64,000 nucleotides of DNA from Vibrio furnissii CIP 102972 (GTDB lineage Bacteria > Pseudomonadota > Gammaproteobacteria > Enterobacterales > Vibrionaceae): positions 558,001 to 622,000 of the forward strand of contig NZ_ACZP01000013.1 of NCBI RefSeq assembly GCF_000176175.1, written 5' to 3'. How positions within the stretch are numbered: the first letter of the stretch is position 1; each line of letters opens with the position of its first letter. Under the pieces are notes generated by a model. The model was not told the DNA's origin and ran no database searches. It was given only the letters and a program-made list of their open reading frames with translations. The position numbers were made by a program, and so were the translations under genes. This document shows, in pieces, positions 43,513 through 52,162 of the stretch.

Positions 43513-46368
43513 ATGAGACTAACCAAACGTTCAGACAGCACGAGCAAGGAAAAGAATCAGCTTGGTATCAGCCGCCGTGCGTTCATGAAAAATACCTCGC
43601 TGGCCGCAGGGGGCGCCGCTGTCGGTGCAGCGTTGTTTGCGCCGGGCATGATTAAGAAAGCGCAAGCAAGCGACGTGGATCGCAGCGCAAAAACCGAAGT
43701 CAAACGCACCATTTGTTCTCACTGTTCAGTCGGGTGTGGCATTTACGCCGAAGTACAAAACGGCGTATGGACCGGCCAAGAGCCCGCATTTGACCACCCC
43801 TTTAACGCCGGCGGCCACTGCGCCAAAGGTGCCGCGCTGCGTGAGCACGGCCATGGTGAACGTCGCTTGAAATACCCCATGAAGTTGGAAGGCGGGAAGT
43901 GGAAAAAGATCTCGTGGGATCAAGCAATCACCGAGATCGGCGATGAAGCACTAAGAATTCGTCAAGAATCCGGCCCAGATTCAGTTTACTGGCTTGGCAG
44001 TGCGAAACACAGCAACGAGCAAGCGTATCTGTTTCGCAAAATGGCGTCGATTTGGGGCACCAACAATGTGGATCACCAAGCGCGGATTTGTCACTCCACC
44101 ACGGTCGCTGGCGTCGCCAACACGTGGGGTTACGGCGCGATGACCAACTCGTTTAACGACATGCACAACTGTAAGTCGATCCTGTTCATTGGTTCTAACC
44201 CAGCCGAAGCGCACCCGGTGGCGATGCAGCACATCCTGATCGCGAAAGAGAAAAACAGCTGCAAAATCGTGGTTGCGGATCCTCGCCGTACCCGAACCGC
44301 CGCCAAAGCCGACTATTTTGTCTCGCTGCGTCCGGGCACCGACGTCGCGTTCATTTGGGGCATTTTATGGCATGTCTTCAAAAATCAGTGGGAAGACAAA
44401 GAGTTCATTCGCCAACGTGTGTTTGGCATGGACGAAATTCGTGAAGAAGTTGCGAAATGGAACCCAAAAGAAGTGGAGCGCGTGACGGGCATTTCGGAAG
44501 CCGAAGTGTATCAAACTGCGAAAATTCTGTCTGAGAACCGTCCCGGTTGCGTGGTGTGGTGTATGGGCGGTACCCAGCACACCACCGGCAACAACAACAC
44601 CCGAGCGTATTGTGTGTTGGAACTGGCACTGGGTAATTTGGGCAAATCAGGCGGCGGCGCGAACATTTTCCGTGGTCACGATAACGTGCAGGGCGCGACC
44701 GACCTTGGCGTGTTGTCGCACACATTGCCGGGCTATTACGGCTTAGCCGACGGGGCGTGGAAACATTGGTGCCGCGTTTGGGATCTTGATTTTGCATGGC
44801 TTAAAGATCGTTTTGACCAAAACGAATATCGCGGTCAGAAACCGATGAACAACATGGGCATTCCGGTCTCTCGCTGGATTGATGGTGTGCTGGAAAACAA
44901 AGCGAACATCGAGCAGCGTGACAACATTCGCGCCATGTTCTACTGGGGCCATGCGGTGAACTCGCAAACCCGTGGTGTCGAAATGAAAAAAGCGATGCAA
45001 AAGCTCGACATGATGGTCATTGTTGACCCGTACCCAACGGTAGCGGCAGTCATGAACGACCGCACCGATGGCGTGTATCTGCTACCAGCAACGACGCAAT
45101 TCGAGACTTACGGCAGCGTGACTGCATCGAACCGTTCGATTCAGTGGCGCGATCAAGTGATTCAGCCGCTGTTTGACGCCAAGCCCGACCACGAAATCAT
45201 GTACTTGATGGCGAAGAAATTGGGCATCGCCGACCAGCTGTTCAAACACATTCGTGTCGAGAACAACCAACCGGTGATTGAAGACGTCACGCGTGAGTTC
45301 AACAAAGGCATGTGGACCGTCGGTTACAGCGGCCAAAGCCCAGAGCGCCTCAAAGCACACCAACAAAACTGGCATACCTTCCATAAAACCACCTTGGCAG
45401 CAGAAGGCGGCCCAGTACATGGTGAAACCTACGGTCTGCCTTGGCCTTGTTGGGGCACGCCAGAAATGAAGCACCCCGGAACGCACATTCTGTACGACAC
45501 GTCAAAACCTGTGGCAGAAGGCGGCGGGACATTCCGCGCGCGTTATGGGGTCGAATTTGAAGGCAAGAGCTTATTGTCAGAAGACAGTTTCTCCAAAGGC
45601 AGTGAAATTGAAGACGGCTATCCAGAATTCAGCGATAAATTGCTGAAGCACCTTGGATGGTGGGACGATCTGACACCCGAAGAGAAAGCGGAAGCCGAAG
45701 GCAAAAACTGGAAAACAGACTTGTCCGGCGGCATTCAACGCGTTGCCATCAAACATGGCTGTATTCCGTTTGGCAACGCCAAAGCTCGCGCGATTGTCTG
45801 GACGTTCCCAGACCGCGTGCCTTTGCACCGCGAACCGCTCTATACGCCGCGTCGCGATCTGATTGCCGACTACCCAACGTGGGATGATGCCGAGTCAATC
45901 TATCGTTTGCCAACGCTGTATAAATCGATTCAGGACAAAGACGTCTCGAAAGAGTACCCCATCATTCTCACATCGGGTCGTTTGGTGGAATACGAAGGGG
46001 GCGGTGAAGAAACCCGTTCGAACCCTTGGCTGGCGGAACTTCAACAAGAGATGTTTGTGGAAGTGAACCCGAAAGATGCCAACGATCTCGGGTTCAAAGA
46101 TGGCGAATACGTCTGGGTGGAAGGGGCTGAGAAAGGCCGCATCCATGTCAAAGCCATGGTCACACGCCGCGTGAAACCGGGCATGGCGTTCATTCCATTC
46201 CACTTCGGCGGTATTTATCAAGGCGAAGATTTACGCAGCAAGTATCCAGAAGGCACGCAACCTTACGTTGTCGGTGATTCCGCGAACATTGCGACCACCT
46301 ACGGTTACGATCCAACCACTCAAATGCAGGAAACCAAAGTCACCCTGTGTAACATTCGTAAAGCGTAA
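43513..46368 (+). CDS. fdhA: Formate dehydrogenase catalytic alpha subunit FdhA (Cys type)
   Basis: Periplasm-facing formate oxidase of 951 residues binding bis-MGD with Mo or W. It has a Tat signal (GISRRAFMKNTSLAAGG) and an N-terminal [4Fe-4S] motif (TICSHCSVGCGIYA...GGHCAKG). The metal ligand is Cys193 in QARICHSTTVAG, where enteric FdnG/FdhF have selenocysteine. A C-terminal dinucleotide-binding domain (IILTSGRLVEYEGGGEETRS) follows. The ATG at 43513 has AGGAG about 8 bases ahead; the frame begins earlier inside the Tat-protein gene. With FdhB and FdhC it passes electrons to quinone. Confidence 0.95.
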   Translation: MRLTKRSDSTSKEKNQLGISRRAFMKNTSLAAGGAAVGAALFAPGMIKKAQASDVDRSAKTEVKRTICSHCSVGCGIYAEVQNGVWTGQEPAFDHPFNAGGHCAKGAALREHGHGERRLKYPMKLEGGKWKKISWDQAITEIGDEALRIRQESGPDSVYWLGSAKHSNEQAYLFRKMASIWGTNNVDHQARICHSTTVAGVANTWGYGAMTNSFNDMHNCKSILFIGSNPAEAHPVAMQHILIAKEKNSCKIVVADPRRTRTAAKADYFVSLRPGTDVAFIWGILWHVFKNQWEDKEFIRQRVFGMDEIREEVAKWNPKEVERVTGISEAEVYQTAKILSENRPGCVVWCMGGTQHTTGNNNTRAYCVLELALGNLGKSGGGANIFRGHDNVQGATDLGVLSHTLPGYYGLADGAWKHWCRVWDLDFAWLKDRFDQNEYRGQKPMNNMGIPVSRWIDGVLENKANIEQRDNIRAMFYWGHAVNSQTRGVEMKKAMQKLDMMVIVDPYPTVAAVMNDRTDGVYLLPATTQFETYGSVTASNRSIQWRDQVIQPLFDAKPDHEIMYLMAKKLGIADQLFKHIRVENNQPVIEDVTREFNKGMWTVGYSGQSPERLKAHQQNWHTFHKTTLAAEGGPVHGETYGLPWPCWGTPEMKHPGTHILYDTSKPVAEGGGTFRARYGVEFEGKSLLSEDSFSKGSEIEDGYPEFSDKLLKHLGWWDDLTPEEKAEAEGKNWKTDLSGGIQRVAIKHGCIPFGNAKARAIVWTFPDRVPLHREPLYTPRRDLIADYPTWDDAESIYRLPTLYKSIQDKDVSKEYPIILTSGRLVEYEGGGEETRSNPWLAELQQEMFVEVNPKDANDLGFKDGEYVWVEGAEKGRIHVKAMVTRRVKPGMAFIPFHFGGIYQGEDLRSKYPEGTQPYVVGDSANIATTYGYDPTTQMQETKVTLCNIRKA

Positions 46369-46379
46369 GGAGCGCAATC

Positions 46380-46988
46380 ATGGCCAGAATGAAATTTCTA
46401 TGTGATACCAAACGCTGCATCGAGTGTAACGGTTGTGTCACGGCATGTAAGAACGAAAACGACGACGCACTAGAGTGGGGCATTCAGCGCCGCCGCGTGG
46501 TGACGTTAAACGATGGCGAACCGGGCGAAAACTCGATCTCGGTGGCGTGTATGCACTGTACCGACGCGCCGTGTATGGCGGTGTGTCCGGCGGACTGTTT
46601 TGTGCATACCGAAGACGGGATCGTGCTGCACAACAAAGATCTCTGCATCGGGTGTGGTTACTGCTTGTTTGCGTGTCCGTTTGGCGCGCCGCAGTTTCCA
46701 AAACAGTCGGCGTTTGGTGAACGCGGCAAGATGGACAAATGTACTTTCTGTGCTGGCGGCCCGGAAACCGAGCCGGGTTCGGAAGAAGAGCGCAAGAAAT
46801 ACGGCGCCAACCGGATTGCCGAAGGCAAACTGCCGATGTGTGCGTCACTGTGCTCAACCAAAGCACTGATGGCGGGTGATGCCGAAAAAGTGTCTGACAT
46901 CTTCCGTCAGCGTGTGGTGGAACGTGGTGCCAAAGGTGCCGGTTGGACCGATGGTGAAGATCTCTCTTACGATGCAACAAGGAGCTAA
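46380..46988 (+). CDS. fdhB: Formate dehydrogenase iron-sulfur subunit FdhB
   Basis: Electron-transfer subunit of 202 residues carrying four [4Fe-4S] motifs: CIECNGCVTACK, CMHCTDAPCMAVCPAD, CIGCGYCLFACPFG and CTFCAGG/CASLCSTKA. It relays electrons from FdhA to cytochrome b. It lacks the C-terminal membrane helix of E. coli FdnH. AAGGAG lies 8 bases before the ATG. Confidence 0.93.
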   Translation: MARMKFLCDTKRCIECNGCVTACKNENDDALEWGIQRRRVVTLNDGEPGENSISVACMHCTDAPCMAVCPADCFVHTEDGIVLHNKDLCIGCGYCLFACPFGAPQFPKQSAFGERGKMDKCTFCAGGPETEPGSEEERKKYGANRIAEGKLPMCASLCSTKALMAGDAEKVSDIFRQRVVERGAKGAGWTDGEDLSYDATRS

Positions 46989-48056
46989 GTGGTGATGCAA
47001 CATATTTGGATGCGCGCCACTCGGTATGTGCTGCCGTTACTGGCAGCACTGATGTGCTTTGCTGTTCAACCTTCGTTTGCCGAAGAGAAAAGCAAACCGG
47101 ATGTGGTGCAAAGAGAAATCACGCAACTGGCAGGCGCAGATTACTGGCGTCAAGTACGGCAGGGAGAGTCGGGCTATACCACATCTCAGTCCCCTGAACA
47201 TGGCGTATTGATCAGTAAGCCCGGCGAAACCTGGTTCATCTTGAAAGAAAAATGGATGTCGCCCGCTGGCGCAGTCGCCATTTTTGGCAGTATCGCGATG
47301 GTGATTTTTGCTTATGTGGTCATGGGGCCGCTGATGCTGAGCAAGCCGAGAACTGGGCGAAAACTGAAACGTTGGTCGCGTTTGGACCGCGCGCTGCACT
47401 GGAGCATGGCGTTTACCTTTTTAACCCTGGCGTTCAGTGGCTTGATGCTGGTCTATGGCAAACACTTTTTGAAACCCTATGTACCGACGGATCTTTGGGG
47501 ATTCATCGTGTATGCCGCCAAGCAGTACCATAACTACATGGGGCCGATATTTTTTGTGTTACTGGTGTTTATTCTGCTCAAGTGGTGGCGTAAATCACTG
47601 TTTAGCAAAGTGGATCTGCATTGGTTTATGAAGCTGGGCGGCATGGCAGGCAAACACAAAGGCAGCCACCCGTCGGCCGGTTTCTCCAACGGTGGTGAGA
47701 AAGCCATTTATTGGCTGCTGATCTTTTTTGGCGCGTTCGCAGCATTCAGTGGCTTGGTGTTGGATTTTCCCATCTTCGGCCAAACGCGCCGTGATATGGA
47801 ACTGTCGAATTTGGTGCACATGATTTCCGCGTTGATTCTGATCTGCGGTTTCATCTTCCATATTTACATTGGTTTGTTCGGTATGGAGGGTGCATTAGAA
47901 GGGATGGTCACTGGCAAAGTTGATGAAACTTGGGCCAAAGAGCATCACGATCTTTGGTATGAAGAGATGAAGCAGCAAGGCCAAATCGAAGAAGCAGACG
48001 CCGCTGAAAAGACGCATCACGTTGTGACAGGAGAGCCTAAGCATGAAACCCGCTAG
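46989..48056 (+). CDS. fdhC: Formate dehydrogenase cytochrome b556 gamma subunit FdhC
   Basis: Membrane di-haem subunit of about 355 residues. After a signal-like segment (LPLLAALMCFAVQPSFA) and a periplasmic stretch come a membrane helix (AVAIFGSIAMVIFAYVV) and four core helices containing haem-ligand His (RALHWSMAF, KQYHNYMG, LVHMISALI, FIFHIYIG). It hands electrons to quinone. The start is one of GTG 46989, GTG 46992 or ATG 46995; GGAG spacing favours the second or third. The long acidic/His-rich C-terminus is cytoplasmic. Confidence 0.92.
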   Translation: MVMQHIWMRATRYVLPLLAALMCFAVQPSFAEEKSKPDVVQREITQLAGADYWRQVRQGESGYTTSQSPEHGVLISKPGETWFILKEKWMSPAGAVAIFGSIAMVIFAYVVMGPLMLSKPRTGRKLKRWSRLDRALHWSMAFTFLTLAFSGLMLVYGKHFLKPYVPTDLWGFIVYAAKQYHNYMGPIFFVLLVFILLKWWRKSLFSKVDLHWFMKLGGMAGKHKGSHPSAGFSNGGEKAIYWLLIFFGAFAAFSGLVLDFPIFGQTRRDMELSNLVHMISALILICGFIFHIYIGLFGMEGALEGMVTGKVDETWAKEHHDLWYEEMKQQGQIEEADAAEKTHHVVTGEPKHETR

Positions 48057-48465
48057 TCAAAACGGCGCCGTGTGGTTTGTTTATATTGCCAGCTTACTGA
48101 CACCGTTCACCTGTTTGGTATCCGGCGTGATTGGGATCATTTACGCAGGCTATCGTCTGGACAAGAACGAAGATGGGGAGGTGGCGAATTCTCACTATTA
48201 TGGGCTGATTCGCAGCTTCTTCTTGTTTCTGACTTTCTTTGTGGTCTTGCTTGTCACCGTTGCGACCTCCAACGGCTTGATTATTGGTGTGAACCGATAC
48301 TGGTACGCCAATTCTTGGCTCAATAATGTGGGGTACGCCATTCCTTACATCGGCGCACTGATTGCGTGTTTTGCCATGCTGATCTGGATCGGACGCATGG
48401 TGCAGGGGATGAAGCAGTTGAAAAGCGATATTCCGCATAAGCCATCGAACGGCCCTAATCTCTGA
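48043..48465 (+). CDS. Four-helix membrane protein at the end of the formate dehydrogenase operon
   Basis: Integral membrane protein of 140 residues with three or four hydrophobic segments (WFVYIASLLTPFTCLVSGVI; SFFLFLTFFVVLLVTV; VGYAIPYIGALIACFAMLIW). The pattern recalls DUF4870/Tic20-like small membrane proteins. It overlaps fdhC by 14 bases and is followed by the operon terminator. It may be an accessory subunit or assembly factor, but I cannot assign a function. Confidence 0.75.
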   Translation: MKPASQNGAVWFVYIASLLTPFTCLVSGVIGIIYAGYRLDKNEDGEVANSHYYGLIRSFFLFLTFFVVLLVTVATSNGLIIGVNRYWYANSWLNNVGYAIPYIGALIACFAMLIWIGRMVQGMKQLKSDIPHKPSNGPNL

Positions 48466-48470
48466 TTCAC

Positions 48471-48497
48471 CACCCGGTTTTATACCGGGTGTTTTTT
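48471..48497 (+). terminator. Terminator of the formate dehydrogenase operon
   Basis: CACCCGG-TTTTATA-CCGGGTG followed by T6, starting 6 bases after the last stop codon. Confidence 0.92.
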
Positions 48498-48542
48498 GCG
48501 CAACATTCCAGTGCGCATCAAAGTAGTGCCATTTCTCCATAA

Positions 48543-48561
48543 TGGTGCATTGTCCGCACCA
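48543..48561. promoter_or_regulatory. Inverted repeat TGGTGC-N7-GCACCA, possible NtrC site
   Basis: Half-sites are those of NtrC but in the opposite arrangement (the consensus is GCACCA-N3-TGGTGC). It could represent two overlapping weak sites. It lies about 117 bases upstream of the sigma-54 -24 element of the amt gene. Confidence 0.35.
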
Positions 48562-48666
48562 GCATAAACCAACTCATCCACCATGCCCCAACTCATCTTT
48601 TTACTTATTTAAATCATTTCAATCACTTATTGATTGCGTATCAGTCATTGATATAACGTTCAATCA

Positions 48667-48683
48667 TTGGAACGTATCTTGCT
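48667..48683 (+). promoter_or_regulatory. Sigma-54 promoter of the ammonium transporter gene
   Basis: TTGGAACGTATCTTGCT: GG (48669-48670), 10 bases, GC (48681-48682). About 96 bases before the ATG at 48779. Nitrogen control of amt genes by NtrC/sigma-54 is the rule. The remainder of the 310-base gap (48498-48778) is AT-rich with no gene that I can support. Confidence 0.72.
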
Positions 48684-48778
48684 CTATCAGTGAAAAAATA
48701 GAATAACCTCACCAACTTGGTGAAAATTTAAACGAGTAGCACAGGATTAGTGCACTACTTTACTTGGAGTAAATGAGA

Positions 48779-49999
48779 ATGAGTGAAACCGTAAGTCAGG
48801 TACAAGGTGCCGTTCAAACCCTGACCCAAAGTTCAGATACTTTATTTTTGCTGCTTGGCGCCATTATGGTGTTTTTGATGCATGCAGGATTTGCATTTCT
48901 GGAAGTGGGAACCGTCCGAAAGAAAAACCAAGTCAATGCGCTGGTGAAAATTCTGGCCGATTTTGGCGTGTCCACCATTGCCTATTTCTTTATCGGGTAT
49001 TGGATTGCCTACGGCGCCAACTTCTTTTCTGATGCCGCAACGTTGTCGCAGGGGAACGGCTATGAGTTGGTAAAATTCTTCTTTCTATTGACGTTTGCCG
49101 CAGCAATCCCCGCCATCGTATCGGGCGGCATTGCAGAGCGCGCCCGTTTCTACCCTATATTGATGGCGACATTTTTCACCGTCGGGATCGTGTATCCATT
49201 CTTTGAAGGCATCATTTGGAACGGAAATTACGGCATTCAAGCGTGGTTTGAATCTAGCTTCGGCGTCGGGTTTCATGACTTCGCAGGTTCCGTGGTTGTA
49301 CATGGTGTCGGCGGTTGGATTGCGCTGATCGCAGTGATTTTTCTGGGCATGCGGAAAGGGCGCATTCGCGCTGGCAAACACACCAACTTCGCACCATCGA
49401 ACATTCCGTTCTTAGCGCTTGGCGCGTGGATCCTCAGTGTGGGTTGGTTTGGGTTCAACGTTATGTCCGCGCAAACCCTCAACGGCATTAGCGGCTTGGT
49501 TGCGATGAACTCCTTGATGGCCATGGTTGGCGGGATTTTAGCCGCGTTAATTGCCGGCAAAAATGACCCCGGCTTCATTCACAATGGCCCGTTGGCAGGC
49601 TTAGTCGCAGTTTGTGCAGGGTCGGATTTAATGCATCCACTTGGCGCATTGGTGACGGGTGCGATCGCTGGCGCGTTGTTCGTGTGGCTGTTTACGCAGT
49701 TACAAAACAAAACCAAAATTGACGATGTGCTGGGCGTTTGGCCATTGCACGGCGTATGTGGCGCGTGGGGCGGCATTGCTGCGGGGATCTTCGGTCAAGC
49801 TGCATTGGGCGGCATGGGCGGTGTTAGTTTCGTCGTGCAAGTGCTGGGAACCGGATTGGGCATTGAGGTTGCGGTCGTTGGTGCGTTTGTCGTGTACGGC
49901 GCGCTGAATCGCGTTTCAGGCTTGCGTCTCTCGGAAGAAGATGAGTTTAACGGGGCTGATTTGGCGATCCATAAAATCTCTTCGGTGAACGAAGAGTAG
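48779..49999 (+). CDS. amtB: Ammonium transporter (Amt family)
   Basis: Inner-membrane ammonia channel of about 406 residues with eleven membrane helices. The twin-His pore is seen in GSVVVHGVGGWIAL and PLHGVCGAWGGIAAG, and the NxGxP-like family motifs in GGIAERARFYPILMATFF. GGAG lies 9 bases before the ATG at 48779 and 3 before the ATG at 48773, so the former is preferred. No glnK gene is adjacent, unlike the common glnK-amtB pair. Confidence 0.9.
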   Translation: MSETVSQVQGAVQTLTQSSDTLFLLLGAIMVFLMHAGFAFLEVGTVRKKNQVNALVKILADFGVSTIAYFFIGYWIAYGANFFSDAATLSQGNGYELVKFFFLLTFAAAIPAIVSGGIAERARFYPILMATFFTVGIVYPFFEGIIWNGNYGIQAWFESSFGVGFHDFAGSVVVHGVGGWIALIAVIFLGMRKGRIRAGKHTNFAPSNIPFLALGAWILSVGWFGFNVMSAQTLNGISGLVAMNSLMAMVGGILAALIAGKNDPGFIHNGPLAGLVAVCAGSDLMHPLGALVTGAIAGALFVWLFTQLQNKTKIDDVLGVWPLHGVCGAWGGIAAGIFGQAALGGMGGVSFVVQVLGTGLGIEVAVVGAFVVYGALNRVSGLRLSEEDEFNGADLAIHKISSVNEE

Positions 50000-50018
50000 T
50001 ACGCCACACTCTAGGATG

Positions 50019-50045
50019 AAAGAGCAGGTGATGAACCTGCTCTTT
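50019..50045 (+). terminator. amt terminator
   Basis: AAAGAGCAGG-TGATGAA-CCTGCTCTTTT, 19 bases after the stop codon. Confidence 0.88.
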
Positions 50046-50168
50046 TGCATTTGGGCTCACAGAAGAGGGCATTGTTGTTTCAATTAATACTATGGTCTAA
50101 CCCGCAAAGCTAGGGATGTCGGGGCATCGGTGCTAAGCTAGCCGAAAAGCAAAATAAAAGGACGTTGT

Positions 50169-50906
50169 ATGAATTTTCCGTATCGCAATGTTGTTGTACT
50201 GACGGGTGCAGGCATCTCGGCAGAATCCGGGATTCAAACTTTCCGAGCCCAAGACGGACTATGGGAAAATCACCGAATCGAAGATGTCGCGACACCGGAA
50301 GGGTTTGAGCGAGATCCGAATCTCGTCCAAGATTTCTACAATCAACGCCGCCGTAAACTCCAGTCTGAGAGTATCCAACCCAATGCTGCGCACATCGCGC
50401 TAGGTAAGTTAGAGAAAGCGCTCGAAGGCAGCGTCACCATCATCACCCAAAATATCGATAACCTGCACGAGCGTGGCGGCAGTCAAAACATCATCCATAT
50501 GCACGGCGAGCTACTGAAAGCGCGCTGTAGCGTCTCCAATCAAGTGGTTGAGCATAAAGATGACATTCTCACTGGCGAGTTGTGTCATTGCTGCCAGATG
50601 CCTTCTCAGATGCGCCCACACATTGTGTGGTTTGGGGAAATGCCACTGCGCATGGGCGATATCTATGCTGCGCTGGAACAAGCGGATCTATTTATTTCGA
50701 TTGGCACGTCCGGCGTGGTGTATCCAGCGGCTGGTTTTGTCCACGACGCGAAAATGCATGGCGCGCACACGATTGAAATTAACTTAGAGCCGAGTGCAGT
50801 AGAAAGTGAATTCGCCGAGAAACGCTACGGTAAAGCCAGCGTAGAAGTCCCACGTCTGGTCGAAGAAATTCTGGCATTACAAGAACCAACCATCAAGCAC
50901 GCGTGA
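50169..50906 (+). CDS. cobB: NAD-dependent protein deacylase CobB (sirtuin)
   Basis: Removes acyl groups from lysines using NAD. 245 residues with [22 protein letters not shown] and catalytic His in HMHGE. Zinc cysteines are Cys of KARCSV and the CHCC pair. The Tyr-x-x-Arg of FYNQRRR corresponds to the SIRT5-type residues that accept succinyl or malonyl lysine. AAGGA is about 8 bases before the ATG. Monocistronic with terminator. Confidence 0.92.
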   Translation: MNFPYRNVVVLTGAGISAESGIQTFRAQDGLWENHRIEDVATPEGFERDPNLVQDFYNQRRRKLQSESIQPNAAHIALGKLEKALEGSVTIITQNIDNLHERGGSQNIIHMHGELLKARCSVSNQVVEHKDDILTGELCHCCQMPSQMRPHIVWFGEMPLRMGDIYAALEQADLFISIGTSGVVYPAAGFVHDAKMHGAHTIEINLEPSAVESEFAEKRYGKASVEVPRLVEEILALQEPTIKHA

Positions 50907-50959
50907 CGATAACATCGCGCGCCAATAGGCGGTAGATACCGTGATGGAGAGACAGGGAT

Positions 50960-50985
50960 AAAAAAGCGGCCAATGGCCGCTTTTT
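50960..50985. terminator. Bidirectional terminator, cobB / potD1
   Basis: AAAAAAGCGGCC-AAT-GGCCGCTTTTT between convergent genes. Confidence 0.9.
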
Positions 50986-50998
50986 GCTTGGTTGCGAA

Positions 50999-52039
50999 TT
51001 ACTTTGAATTCACTTTAAGCTTTTGGAAGTACTCTTCGTACAGTGCGGCGGCTTCGCCGACTTCATCTTGCCAAACGCCACTGTCCATCACAGATTGAGG
51101 CGGGAAGACATTCGGATCATTTGCAAATTCAGCAGGCAGCAGGCTGTATGCGGTTTTTACTGGCGTTGGGTAGCCAATTTCCAGCGCAATTTTCGCTGCA
51201 TTTTCAGGGCGTAGCAGGAAGTCGATCATTTTGTGCGCTGCTTCTACGTTTTTCGCACCGGCTGGAATCGCGATGCTGTCCATCCAGAAAATCGTGCCTT
51301 GCTCTGGCCAGATAATTTCAATTGGCGCGCCTTCTTCACGAGCCATGTATGCAGAACCATTCCACAACATGCCCAGAGAAACTTCACCCGCCAAATATGG
51401 GTTTGCTGGGAAATCCGAGTTAAAGACCAACACGTTTGGCATCAGCTTTCTCAGTTCGTGATAAGCCGCTTCGATTTCTTTGGGATCGGTGGTGTTGGGT
51501 GAGTAACCAAGCTTGCTGAGCGCGATGTGGAACACTTCACGAGCATCATCCATCATCATCAGCTGACCTTCCCACTTCGCGTCCCATAGGTCGCCCCAGT
51601 TTTTCACGGAAGATTTGTCCAGCATGTCAGTATTGATACCAATACCAGTTGCGCCCCAGATGTAAGGAATCGAGTACTTGTTGTCCGGATCGAAAGGCTT
51701 GTTCAAATAGTTAGGATCCAAATCCGAAAAATGACTCAATTTTGATTTATCGATTTCGCGCAACATACCTTCTTTGCGCATTTTTGAAACGAAATAGGTT
51801 GATGGCACAACCAAATCGTAACCCGAGCCTTGAGTTTTCAATTTCGCATACATGCTTTCATTGGACTCATAGGTCGAGTAGATGACTTTAATACCAGTTT
51901 CCTTAGTGAAATCTTCCAAGACTTCGTTAGGAATATATTCAGACCAGTTGTAGAAATACAGTTGTTGGTCGTCAGCAATTGCATTGGTAGTGAATAGAGT
52001 CGCAGCGCATAGTGCGCCAGCATACAGTTTACTTTTCAT
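50999..52039 (-). CDS. potD1: Polyamine-binding protein PotD1
   Basis: Periplasmic spermidine/norspermidine-binding protein of 346 residues with signal peptide (MKSKLYAGALCAATLFTTNAIA). PotD-type polyamine contacts are visible: YNWSEYIP, YIWGATGIGIN, MLWNGSAYMA and IFWMDSIAIP. In V. cholerae the equivalent copy, furthest from potA, was shown to take up norspermidine and spermidine. It is separated from potD2 by a terminator and has its own extended -10. Confidence 0.9.
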   Translation of the reverse strand: MKSKLYAGALCAATLFTTNAIADDQQLYFYNWSEYIPNEVLEDFTKETGIKVIYSTYESNESMYAKLKTQGSGYDLVVPSTYFVSKMRKEGMLREIDKSKLSHFSDLDPNYLNKPFDPDNKYSIPYIWGATGIGINTDMLDKSSVKNWGDLWDAKWEGQLMMMDDAREVFHIALSKLGYSPNTTDPKEIEAAYHELRKLMPNVLVFNSDFPANPYLAGEVSLGMLWNGSAYMAREEGAPIEIIWPEQGTIFWMDSIAIPAGAKNVEAAHKMIDFLLRPENAAKIALEIGYPTPVKTAYSLLPAEFANDPNVFPPQSVMDSGVWQDEVGEAAALYEEYFQKLKVNSK

Positions 52040-52101
52040 TACTTTTCCATGATGTAGTGCAAGAGCCTAGCCAGGCAGGAGCGTGTTCATTTGGGGGGAA
52101 G

Positions 52102-52110
52102 AGTATACCA
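52102..52110 (-). promoter_or_regulatory. Extended -10 element before potD1
   Basis: Minus-strand TGGTATACT (TGn plus a -10 like TATAAT) lies directly after the potD2 terminator and about 65 bases before potD1. No good -35 is seen, as allowed for extended -10 promoters. Confidence 0.45.
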
Positions 52111-52113
52111 GCT

Positions 52114-52146
52114 CAAAAAAAAATAGGCAGCCAAGGCTGCCTATTT
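52114..52146 (-). terminator. Terminator between potD2 and potD1
   Basis: On the minus strand AAATAGGCAGCC-TT-GGCTGCCTATTT followed by a T-run: 12-bp perfect stem, 16 bases after the potD2 stop. Confidence 0.88.
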
Positions 52147-52162
52147 CATTCATTTTCGGAGT

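Noticed and set aside
44089..44091. Selenocysteine codon in FdhA
   Set aside because: The codon is TGT (Cys), not TGA, so no recoding is needed.
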